This document shows positions 1 to 5,467 of a stretch of 5,467 nt of DNA, piece by piece. The stretch is from assembly GCA_030039915.1 (NCBI GenBank), contig JASHUP010000190.1:1-5467 (forward strand). Direction: 5' to 3'. This DNA is from Thermoplasmata archaeon. GTDB lineage: Archaea > Thermoplasmatota > Thermoplasmata > UBA184. Both the position numbers and the translations under genes were made by a program. Below the pieces are notes generated by a model. The model was not told where the DNA came from. It saw only the letters and a list, made by a program, of their open reading frames with translations, and made no database searches. Every line of letters starts with the position of its first letter. Position 1 is the stretch's first letter.

Positions 1-132
1 ATACGATCGCTGAGCGATTCCCTTGAAGAGCGAAAGATTACGGTCGACATCGAAGTACGGACGCCCGGAGCCGAGGTCGAGAAAACGAAACCGGCCGAGA
101 CGCCACGGCTGATGCATGTGGAGGTAGAGCAC
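1..132 (-). CDS. GH57 family alpha-amylase-type glycosidase, N-terminal fragment (gene continues past left edge)
   Basis: Only the first 44 codons are in the window. They read as the start of a glycoside hydrolase family 57 catalytic barrel. The first beta strand ends in HMHQP (residues 5-9), the conserved GH57 region I, and is followed by WRLGRFRF and YFDVDRN (26-32), a pattern I know from archaeal GH57 alpha-amylases. The family retains alpha-1,4-glucan bonds as hydrolases, transglycosylases or branching enzymes; the fragment cannot say which. The GTG at 132 is the first standard start. It lies 5 nt after the glycosyltransferase stop, so the two genes are surely co-transcribed. A CTG at 141-139 overlapping that stop would add MKV, which fits the family N-terminus better, and has a G-rich stretch just upstream. 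Family call is firm; the start is not. Confidence 0.85.
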   Translation of the reverse strand, partial: MLYLHMHQPWRLGRFRFLDLGSGRPYFDVDRNLSLFKGIAQRSY

Positions 133-137
133 GACCT

Positions 138-1529
138 TCAGAGCGGCACCCCCACGGCCCGGATCGCTTCCGCGTAGACCCCGACCGTTTCCCGGGCGCG
201 TTCCGGCCAGCCCTCGCGCAGAGCCTCCCATCGACCCTGGTCGCCCATCGTCTGACGGAGCGTGGGATACTCGAGGAGTTCGCTGATCCGGCTCGCGAAC
301 TCTTCCACGTCCCAGAAGTCGACGCGGAAGGTGGTCCCTCGGCTCATCTCCGCGACGCCGCTTGTTTTGGACACGATCGTGGGTACTCCGGCAGCCATCG
401 CTTCGAGGGCCGCGATCCCGAACGGTTCCACGACCGAGGGGAGGACGAAGACAGAACTTCCCGCCAGCAGCACCTCCCGCTCCTCCTCGCTCACCTTTCC
501 GAGGAACATGACGCGGTCGCCGATCCCCAGCTTCGCGGCGATCTGGATGAGACGGGGGTACTCGGGGCCCTCGCCGGCGATCACGAAGAGGACGTCCGGG
601 AACGACGGGACCACCCGCGCCGCAGCCCGCAGGAAGGTGTCAACCCCTTTCATCGCCGCGAGGCGTCCCACATAGAGGACGATGCGCTTCTCCGGGTCGA
701 TTCGCTCGAGGCGTTCGCTCGGCCGCACTGCGTTGTAGATCACGCGGACTTTCCGCGCGTCCGCCCGGTACCGGTCGATGAGCTGCTGGCGGAGATGACG
801 GCTCACCGCAATCACCCGGGTCGCCGCTTCGATGCCCACCTCCTCTCGGGAAAGAATGTGGTCCCACGGGTGACCCAGCGATCGGTCGTACTCCGTCGAA
901 TGAACGGTCATGACGAGCGGCAACTTGTGATGCCGTGCGTAGGCGACAGCACCGACCGTTCCGAACCAGTCGTGAACGTGAACGACATCCACCGGGTCGA
1001 CGAGGTGCAACGCCTCCACCCAGGCGTTGTAACCATCGATCGAATTAGAAAACGGGCTGTCCGGCGTGCCGCCGGCCCAGTACGCGGGTGGGTACTCGGG
1101 AGCGACGTCCCCCGTCTTTTCTCCCGGGTGCCGGAAGGTCACTCCCTCTACGGGGGTGAACGGACCGGAGAACGGGCTCAGGAACGTCACGCGATGGCCC
1201 AGCCGGGTCAGCTCTTGGCAAAGTTCGAAGCAGTGAACGCCCAACCCTCCCGTATGGTTCGGAGGGAACTCCCAGCCGACCATGAGAACGTGCAGCGGCC
1301 GAGGGACCCCGCCATAGCGGATCGGTGCATTCTTCCCCTTCGGCGGGAGCGGAGCCGACGTTGGCCGCGGGGAGGCATCCAGCGGGACGGCCGGGGTTCC
1401 GGACGTGGGTCCGTGCCGGCTCTCTCGACGCGTGACGGGGCGCTCCCGCCCGGTTCGCTTGGCCGTGCGAGTCCCCGCCTTGGGGCGCCCTCGCCGGCGG
1501 CGTCCGGAGGTCGTGTGTGCGTTCGTCAT
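138..1529 (-). CDS. GT4-type glycosyltransferase, glycogen-synthase-like, with arginine-rich N-terminal extension
   Basis: Predicted cytoplasmic GT-B retaining glycosyltransferase of 463 residues, probably making an alpha-1,4-glucan from a nucleotide-glucose donor. The first Rossmann domain begins at about residue 79 with HVLMVGWEFPP, followed by the HTGGLG donor/acceptor loop (92-97), HDWFG (186-190) and TVHSTEYD (208-215). The C-terminal domain has YVGRLAAMKGVD (286-297), IAGEGPEY (317-324) and the EX7E signature E368-PFGIAAL-E376 that binds the nucleotide sugar. ATG 1529 is chosen because it is the first in-frame start downstream of the isomerase stop (1630). A longer reading from 1757 would lie inside that gene, and the next in-frame ATG (residue 83) would cut away the first beta strand. 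Residues 1-78 are basic, Pro/Arg-rich and probably disordered, with RRRRGRPK (10-17). No Shine-Dalgarno is evident. The downstream GH57 gene supports a glycogen role. Sugar specificity (ADP- or UDP-glucose) cannot be read from the sequence. Confidence 0.9.
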   Translation of the reverse strand: MTNAHTTSGRRRRGRPKAGTRTAKRTGRERPVTRRESRHGPTSGTPAVPLDASPRPTSAPLPPKGKNAPIRYGGVPRPLHVLMVGWEFPPNHTGGLGVHCFELCQELTRLGHRVTFLSPFSGPFTPVEGVTFRHPGEKTGDVAPEYPPAYWAGGTPDSPFSNSIDGYNAWVEALHLVDPVDVVHVHDWFGTVGAVAYARHHKLPLVMTVHSTEYDRSLGHPWDHILSREEVGIEAATRVIAVSRHLRQQLIDRYRADARKVRVIYNAVRPSERLERIDPEKRIVLYVGRLAAMKGVDTFLRAAARVVPSFPDVLFVIAGEGPEYPRLIQIAAKLGIGDRVMFLGKVSEEEREVLLAGSSVFVLPSVVEPFGIAALEAMAAGVPTIVSKTSGVAEMSRGTTFRVDFWDVEEFASRISELLEYPTLRQTMGDQGRWEALREGWPERARETVGVYAEAIRAVGVPL

Positions 1530-1629
1530 CGGAGTTCGTGCGCCGCCGGTTCTGCCGAGGCTCCCGCGAGACGTAGTGAGCAGATGAAATCGCCGGGCGT
1601 CCGTGAGCGGGCGGGGGTCTCGGTCGGCC

Positions 1630-2286
1630 TCAGAATCCGGCGAGAAGCTCTCGAAGCGCTTGCTCCGCGTTCGAGGCACGGGTGACGGCGCTCGAGACCA
1701 AAATTCCGACCGTTCCGAGCTCCAGCGCCCGCGCCACGTCCCGCCGGTCGTGGACACCCGCTCCGCAAAGAACGAGAGTGGCGGGGGCGACAGAGTGGAC
1801 CGCGTCGACCGTTTCCGCGACGACCTCGGGACGGGCGGTGGACACCGCCCGGTCGCCTCCGATGAGCTCGGGGGGTTCGATCGCGAGATAGGGGGGATGC
1901 GTTTCTGCGAGTCGGCGGGCCTGTCCTACTTCGGGGGCACAGACCACCGAGACCAAGTGCCGTTCCCGCAGCCGACGTACCCCCTCCTCGACGTCCGCGA
2001 CCGAGATCGGCCGCTCCGAATGGTTCAGGAGGCTTCCCCGCGCTCCCGATGCTTCGACGGCTTCGACCGGAATCGAACCCGTGCGTGCACCGGCCGCCCC
2101 CGGGTCGACGTGCTGGGCCAGCACCGGGATGCCCACTTCGCTCGCGACCCGGGCGAGATCGGGGACCGGCGGCGCGACGGCGACCGCGACACCGGACTCG
2201 GCACCGAGAGATTCCAGAAGCTTCGCGGTCCGAACCGCACCGCTCCCGAGGTGACCGGGGTAGGACTTGAGGTTCAACAGCAACAA
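1630..2286 (-). CDS. tpiA: Triose-phosphate isomerase, archaeal short type
   Basis: Interconverts dihydroxyacetone phosphate and glyceraldehyde 3-phosphate in glycolysis and gluconeogenesis; cytoplasmic TIM barrel. From the proposed TTG start it has 218 residues, the usual length of archaeal TIMs (bacterial ones are near 250). Active-site residues are all visible: N5 and K7 in NLKSY, AQHVD (57-61), catalytic H89 in LLNHSER (86-92), catalytic E137 in AIEPPELIGG, and phosphate loops GAGV (175-178) and GILVSSAV (194-201). The start is awkward. The only in-frame ATG is at 2454, which would add 56 Ser/Thr/Arg-rich residues unlike any TIM and overlap nearly all of the 69-residue gene. TTG codons at 2286, 2283 and 2277 directly precede NLKSY, and 2286 is the best compromise. 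It begins 22 nt after the upstream gene's stop. No clear Shine-Dalgarno. Function is very secure; the N-terminus is uncertain by a few residues. Confidence 0.93.
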   Translation of the reverse strand: MLLLNLKSYPGHLGSGAVRTAKLLESLGAESGVAVAVAPPVPDLARVASEVGIPVLAQHVDPGAAGARTGSIPVEAVEASGARGSLLNHSERPISVADVEEGVRRLRERHLVSVVCAPEVGQARRLAETHPPYLAIEPPELIGGDRAVSTARPEVVAETVDAVHSVAPATLVLCGAGVHDRRDVARALELGTVGILVSSAVTRASNAEQALRELLAGF

Positions 2287-2308
2287 TGGGGCGCCGAGCG
2301 CGGCGACG

Positions 2309-2518
2309 TCAGTGGACCACGGCCGCCCGCGCGCGCTTCGGTCGCGAGCAGATGGCGTATTCGTCGCCGTCGAAAAAGACCTCTCGGTCGGGGTGCTTCC
2401 GCTGGAGTTCCGAGATGCGGCTGAGGACGTCTTCGAGGGTGGTGGATTCGTCATTCGGGTCGATCCTCAGATGGACTGTCTTCTCGGGTCGAACCGCGGT
2501 GTGACCCGTTCCCGGCAT
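2309..2518 (-). CDS. Small hypothetical protein (69 aa), first gene of the minus-strand cluster
   Basis: I do not recognise a family. The protein is acidic in the middle and basic at the end. Visible layout: a strand-like KTVHLRID (13-20), a probable amphipathic helix TLEDVLSRISELQRKHP (27-43), then a strand pair around REVFFDGDEYAICSRPKR (45-62), i.e. a compact alpha/beta unit without signal peptide or membrane segment. Support for it being real: ATG start with GGAG four bases upstream, regular hydrophobic spacing in the helix, a GC-rich third-codon pattern, and a stop 22 nt before the proposed triose-phosphate isomerase start, so the two would be co-transcribed. The reading of this stretch in the isomerase frame is low-complexity Ser/Thr/Arg sequence, which favours this frame as the coding one. 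Role unknown; a nucleic-acid-binding or regulatory role would be speculation. Confidence 0.66.
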   Translation of the reverse strand: MPGTGHTAVRPEKTVHLRIDPNDESTTLEDVLSRISELQRKHPDREVFFDGDEYAICSRPKRARAAVVH

Positions 2519-2522
2519 GAAG

Positions 2523-2526
2523 CTCC
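2523..2526 (-). promoter_or_regulatory. Candidate Shine-Dalgarno for the 69-aa gene
   Basis: On the minus strand GGAG lies four bases before ATG 2518. The spacing is short but usable. It supports this ATG over the out-of-frame ATG at about 2538, which would give a frame with no recognisable protein. Confidence 0.4.
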
Positions 2527-2551
2527 GAGGAGCATGGCATCTCTCGACGGA

Positions 2552-2559
2552 CCATTAAG
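2552..2559 (-). promoter_or_regulatory. Weak TATA-like element for the minus-strand cluster
   Basis: Read on the minus strand the region gives GAATCCTTAATGG, the most AT-rich patch upstream of the 69-aa gene. An archaeal TATA box centred near 2556 would place transcription start near 2530, about 12 nt before the ATG, leaving room for the GGAG site. The match to the TTTAWA-type consensus is poor. The patch is flanked by direct copies of TCGACGG (2544-2550 and 2563-2569), which could be a repressor site or chance in GC-rich DNA. Confidence 0.3.
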
Positions 2560-2662
2560 GATTCGACGGGGTCTGCCGGTGGGTGAGCGAGCCAAATTCG
2601 TTCAGGTACCGGGTGCCCAGCACCTCGCACGCGGTCGACCGAGCGCTCCGACTTCTCCCTCG

Positions 2663-2678
2663 AAGAAAGCGTAAATAC
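2663..2678 (+). promoter_or_regulatory. BRE/TATA-like promoter of acetyl-CoA synthetase gene
   Basis: A purine-rich AAGAAAG (2663-2669), resembling a TFB recognition element, runs directly into GTAAATAC (2671-2678), a TATA-like box that stands out in the GC-rich surroundings. With the usual archaeal distance of about 26 nt from box centre, transcription would start near 2700-2704. That gives a leaderless or almost leaderless message for a start at GTG 2704 or ATG 2710. A small dyad GGTGC-CCA-GCACC (2612-2624) lies about 40 bp upstream and is a possible but weak operator candidate. Confidence 0.55.
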
Positions 2679-2709
2679 CTTGCTACGGTCCCGCACGCGA
2701 GGCGTGAAC

Positions 2710-4827
2710 ATGGTCCCTGCGCCGTCGCAAGCCGCCGAGAAAGAAGCCAAGACGGAAATCTCCGAGGCCGAGATCGCGGTCCATTGGAAAGAGGAGGAGT
2801 ACTTCTACCCGCGACCGGAGCTGATCGGGCAGGCCAACCTGACCGACCCGAACGTGCACGAGCGATTCTCGCTCGAGCATTTCCCCGAGTGCTTCCGGGA
2901 GTACGCCGACCTGCTGAGCTGGGACAAATACTGGAACCAAACACTCGACACGAGCAACGCTCCCTACTACAAGTGGTTCGTCGGCGGGAAACTGAACGCG
3001 TGCTACAACTGCGTCGACCGGCACCTCGAAAAGTACGGCAATAAAGCGGCGATCATTTTCCAAGCCGAGCCCGAAGAGGAAGCACCGATCTCGATCACCT
3101 ACAACGAGCTCTACGCCCGCGTGAACGAGTTCGCGGTCCTGCTGAGGGACTTTGCGGGCCTGAAGACCGGGGACCGAGTGACGATCCACATGCCGCTCGT
3201 TCCCGAGCTGCCGATCACCATGCTCGCGTGCGCGCGCCTCGGGATCATCCACTCCGTGGTGTTCGGAGGATTCAGCGGTGAGGCGGCCGGGCGGCGGGCG
3301 GCCGACTCCCAGAGCCGCGTCCTCATCACGATGGACGCCTACTACCGCAATGGCAAGCTTTCGGACCATGCTCCGCTGGCGGACCTTGCGGTCAAAACGG
3401 CGCTCGAGGAGGGCCAGACCATCGACAAGGTCCTCATCTGGCAGCGATTTCCCGGAAAGTCCTCGACCGCGAAACCGATCGTTTCCGGTCGCGATTTCTT
3501 CGTTCAGGATGTCCTGAAGCCGTTCAAGGGGAAGCTGGTCGCCCCGGTCTCCATGCCCGCCGAGGCGGCGCTGTTCTTGATGTACACGAGTGGAACGACC
3601 GGACGCCCGAAGGGTTGCCAGCACGCGACCGGCGGCTACCTCTCGTACGTCGCCGGCACCTCGAAGTGGATCCAGGACATCCATCCGACGGACGTCTACT
3701 GGTGCATGGCGGACATCGGCTGGATCACCGGGCACTCCTACATCGTCTACGGCCCTCTCGCGCTCGCAGCCACGAGCGTGATCTACGAAGGGATCCCGAC
3801 GTTCCCGGACGCGGGTCGTCCCTGGCGGATCGCCGAGCGGCTGCGCGTGAACATCTTCCACACCTCGCCCACGGCGATCCGCCAGCTCCGAAAGCTCGGT
3901 CCGGACGGAGCGAAGAACTACCGCACGAACTTCAAGACGATGACCACGGTGGGCGAGCCGATCGAACCGGCGGCGTGGCGTTGGTACTACGATACCGTGG
4001 GCAAGCGAAAGGCGTCGATCACCGACACCTGGTGGCAGACCGAGACCGGCGGGTTCCTCTGCACCACGATTCCCGCGCTCGACAAGATGAAACCGGGGAG
4101 CGCGGGGCCGGGGGCTCCGGGAATCCACCCCGTCATCTTCGACGAGAACGGCAACGAGGTGCCGGCCGGGTCGAACAAGGCGGGCAACATCTGTATCCGC
4201 AACCCGTGGCCGGGACTCATGACCACCATCTGGGGGGACGCGGAACGGTTCAAGCGACAGTACTTCTCGAAGTACAACAAGAACCCGAACAGCAAGGACT
4301 GGAGGGATTGGCCCTACTTTGCGGGCGACGGCGCGATGATCTCGGCGGACGGCTACTTCCGTATCCTCGGCCGCATCGACGACGTGATCAACGTGGCAGG
4401 CCACCGGCTCGGGACCAAGGAGCTCGAGTCTGCTTGCCTCACGGTGCCCGAAGTCGCGGAGGCCGCGGTGGTGCCCGTGGTCGACGAGGTCAAGGGTCGG
4501 GTCCCGGAGATCTACGTCGCGCTCAAGCCGGGAGTCCCGCCCTCGAAGGAGATCGAGGACAAGGTCACGCAAGCGATCGAATCCGAGATCGGGAAGATCG
4601 CCCGTCCGAGAGTCGTTCGCATCGTGCCGGACATGCCGAAGACCCGGTCCGGGAAGATCATGCGGCGCGTGCTCGCGTCCATCTCGAACACGATGGATGT
4701 CGGTGACATCACGACGCTCGCGAATCCCGACATCGTCGAGCAGATCCGGGTTCAGGTCCAAGGAGCCGGCAAGGTCCAGCAGAAGGCCGGACCGGACGAC
4801 ATCAAACAATTCGGCAAGACCGAGTGA
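2710..4827 (+). CDS. acs: Acetyl-CoA synthetase, AMP-forming (acetate--CoA ligase)
   Basis: Cytoplasmic enzyme that joins acetate, ATP and CoA into acetyl-CoA via acetyl-AMP. The 705 residues match full-length Acs plus a short tail. Visible motifs: P-loop A3 YTSGTTGRPKG (292-302), GWITGHSYIVYGPL (337-350), DTWWQTETGG (439-448), the hinge/A8 region GRIDDVINVAGHRLGTKELE (554-573) preceded by GD (539-540), and A10 PKTRSGKIMRR (643-653) with catalytic K649, the lysine that protein acetylation controls in bacterial Acs. I339, T340, V414 and W442 align with the acyl-pocket residues reported for Methanothermobacter Acs1 (Ile, Thr, Val, Trp); the Trp closes the pocket and favours acetate. ATG 2710 is chosen because the TATA-like box ends at 2678; an in-frame TTG at 2680 is too close to it, while GTG 2704 remains possible. 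A longer linker KYNKNPNSKDWRDW (521-534) precedes the GD motif. The last 20 residues are polar. The downstream zinc-ribbon ORF overlaps the stop. Confidence 0.96.
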   Translation: MVPAPSQAAEKEAKTEISEAEIAVHWKEEEYFYPRPELIGQANLTDPNVHERFSLEHFPECFREYADLLSWDKYWNQTLDTSNAPYYKWFVGGKLNACYNCVDRHLEKYGNKAAIIFQAEPEEEAPISITYNELYARVNEFAVLLRDFAGLKTGDRVTIHMPLVPELPITMLACARLGIIHSVVFGGFSGEAAGRRAADSQSRVLITMDAYYRNGKLSDHAPLADLAVKTALEEGQTIDKVLIWQRFPGKSSTAKPIVSGRDFFVQDVLKPFKGKLVAPVSMPAEAALFLMYTSGTTGRPKGCQHATGGYLSYVAGTSKWIQDIHPTDVYWCMADIGWITGHSYIVYGPLALAATSVIYEGIPTFPDAGRPWRIAERLRVNIFHTSPTAIRQLRKLGPDGAKNYRTNFKTMTTVGEPIEPAAWRWYYDTVGKRKASITDTWWQTETGGFLCTTIPALDKMKPGSAGPGAPGIHPVIFDENGNEVPAGSNKAGNICIRNPWPGLMTTIWGDAERFKRQYFSKYNKNPNSKDWRDWPYFAGDGAMISADGYFRILGRIDDVINVAGHRLGTKELESACLTVPEVAEAAVVPVVDEVKGRVPEIYVALKPGVPPSKEIEDKVTQAIESEIGKIARPRVVRIVPDMPKTRSGKIMRRVLASISNTMDVGDITTLANPDIVEQIRVQVQGAGKVQQKAGPDDIKQFGKTE

Positions 4828-5009
4828 CCGGGTCGAAGGGGCGTCCGGGGGGGATGGACGCCCCGCGGTCCGGGGCACCGGCGAGCCGGGCCAACTGCCC
4901 CACGTGCGGGGGCCTGCTCTCCGAGCCGGTCAGCGGTGCGGTTCACTGCTACCGCAAGTGCGAGCGCTGTGGCGAGGAATTCCAGCTCGACGACTCTCGG
5001 CTGATCTGA
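4824..5009 (+). CDS. Small zinc-ribbon protein (61 aa, or 51 aa from ATG 4854)
   Basis: No named family recognised. The C-terminal half is a treble-clef/zinc-ribbon pattern: CPTCGG (25-30), a turn GAVHCYRK, then CERCGE (46-51), so C25, C28, C46 and C49 would hold one zinc; C42 is an extra cysteine. The protein ends 12 residues after the second knuckle. Two starts are possible. GTG 4824 overlaps the acs stop (GTGA), suggesting translational coupling, and is used here. ATG 4854 is preceded directly by seven Gs and by GAAGGGG at 4835-4841; it drops the first 10 residues and nothing of the ribbon. Residues 2-24 are Gly/Pro/Arg-rich and probably disordered. Mini zinc ribbons of this kind are abundant in archaea and usually lack known function; metal, nucleic-acid or protein binding are all possible. 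Convergent with the next gene, 17 nt apart. Confidence 0.68.
   Translation: MTGSKGRPGGMDAPRSGAPASRANCPTCGGLLSEPVSGAVHCYRKCERCGEEFQLDDSRLI
4838..4864 (+). repeat. Perfect 9-bp inverted repeat (hairpin) just after acs stop
   Basis: GGGGCGTCC (4838-4846) pairs exactly with GGACGCCCC (4856-4864) around a 9-nt loop GGGGGGGAT (4847-4855). Eight of the nine pairs are G-C. The stem begins 10 nt after the acs stop and encloses the alternative ATG (4854-4856) of the zinc-ribbon ORF, with the G-run in the loop. No T-tract follows, so it is not a classic intrinsic terminator. It could stabilise the acs 3' end or restrain translation of the small gene. Confidence 0.6.
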
Positions 5010-5026
5010 CCGAGACGGCGACGCCC

Positions 5027-5467
5027 TCAAGCGGCCGATGGTTTTCCCAACGAACGAGGGGCGAACGTCGGGATCCGATAGAGGTGTATCCCGACGACGA
5101 CCGCCCAGAGGAGGATCGGAGCGACGATAAGCCGCTCCATCCCGCCCATTCCGAGAACGAGGTAGGTCTTGGCCTCGAACAAGCTCAGGGCGACCAGGTC
5201 GACCAAGCCGGAAAGGATCGTGTACGCTCGAAAGCCGTCCCATCGAGTATCCCGGAACATGGCAAATCCCAGGACGATAAGGCCGATGCCGGCCCCGGCG
5301 AAGGCGATACCGGCCGACGCGACGTGAAGCGTGAGATTCACATCCTCCGGAGAGAGACCCACCCCGATCGCGCCGGCGCCGGAGAGCGCAAGAATTCCAA
5401 GACCGATCGTGCGGGATCGCCGGGCCGGGAAGGCGGTGCGAATCAGGATGACCGCAAGGATGAGCAG
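5027..5467 (-). CDS. DUF998-like multi-pass membrane protein, 5' end beyond right edge
   Basis: The frame is open from the right edge to a TGA at 5027-5029, giving at least 146 residues. A GTG at 5362 is an internal valine rather than the start, because the frame continues upstream through another membrane segment. Membrane segments (residues counted from the edge): end of one at 1-9, then about 20-37, 48-70, 80-105 and 112-130, with basic loops (FPARRSRT, FRDTRWDGFR) between them and a short basic tail. GVGLSPED (35-42), the following LHV, the RD..W loop and the MGGMERLIVAPILLW stretch (107-121) match my memory of DUF998, a family of integral membrane proteins of unknown function and about 200 residues. 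No catalytic residues are known. It is convergent with the acs/zinc-ribbon pair and so belongs to another transcription unit. Confidence 0.75.
   Translation of the reverse strand: MLILAVILIRTAFPARRSRTIGLGILALSGAGAIGVGLSPEDVNLTLHVASAGIAFAGAGIGLIVLGFAMFRDTRWDGFRAYTILSGLVDLVALSLFEAKTYLVLGMGGMERLIVAPILLWAVVVGIHLYRIPTFAPRSLGKPSAA

Noticed and set aside
795..1685. A 296-codon plus-strand open frame opposite the glycosyltransferase
   Set aside because: Arg/Gly-rich shadow sequence; the minus strand holds the conserved GT-B motifs. No promoter or ribosome site is seen.
1530..1757. Extension of the glycosyltransferase upstream to ATG 1757
   Set aside because: It would overlap the end of triose-phosphate isomerase by 128 bases and add low-complexity residues with no counterpart in the family.
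2583..3044. A 153-codon plus-strand frame across the acs promoter and 5' end
   Set aside because: Basic, motif-free translation; it overlaps the TATA-like element and the true acs frame.
3615..4706. A 363-codon plus-strand open frame inside acs
   Set aside because: Out-of-frame shadow rich in Arg, His and Gly, wholly within the confirmed acs reading frame.
2683..4878. A 731-codon minus-strand open frame covering the whole acs gene
   Set aside because: Its translation is Arg/Asp/Val/Leu-rich with no recognisable motif, while the plus strand carries every Acs motif. Long antisense open frames are expected opposite GC-rich genes.
5010..5026. Terminator in the convergent gap
   Set aside because: Only 17 nt, GC-rich, with no T-tract and no dyad worth naming.
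4752..5243. A 163-codon minus-strand frame across the acs end, zinc ribbon and DUF998-like gene
   Set aside because: Arg/Pro-rich shadow without motifs, overlapping three better supported genes.

Overview
The window is GC-rich (by eye about 60-65 %) and looks archaeal. The evidence is a short archaeal-type triose-phosphate isomerase (about 218 residues), a BRE/TATA-like element placed so that the acetyl-CoA synthetase transcript would be almost leaderless, frequent GTG/TTG starts, and a glycosyltransferase next to a family 57 glycosidase, a pairing common in archaeal glycogen loci. A Thermoplasmatota-type archaeon is my best guess, because the isomerase resembles the Thermoplasma enzyme as I remember it. 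This is inference, not a database result.

Layout. Positions 1-2518 hold a tight minus-strand cluster, in transcription order: an unrecognised 69-residue protein, triose-phosphate isomerase, a GT4/glycogen-synthase-like glycosyltransferase with an arginine-rich N-terminal tail, and the first 44 codons of a GH57 amylase-type enzyme that runs off the left edge. A divergent intergenic region (2519-2709) separates it from the plus-strand gene for AMP-forming acetyl-CoA synthetase (2710-4827). Overlapping the acs stop codon is a 61-codon zinc-ribbon ORF whose first codons contain a perfect 9-bp GC hairpin. It converges, 17 nt apart, on a minus-strand DUF998-like membrane protein that runs off the right edge.

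How the genes fit together. Acetyl-CoA synthetase activates acetate. Triose-phosphate isomerase lies on the gluconeogenic/glycolytic trunk. The glycosyltransferase and GH57 enzyme would build and remodel or degrade an alpha-glucan store. The neighbourhood therefore reads as acetate assimilation beside glycogen metabolism, although shared control of the two divergent arms is not shown by the sequence. I see no mobile element, CRISPR array, rRNA or tRNA. The least explained items are the 69-residue protein, the zinc ribbon with its hairpin, and the AT-hook-like tail on the glycosyltransferase.
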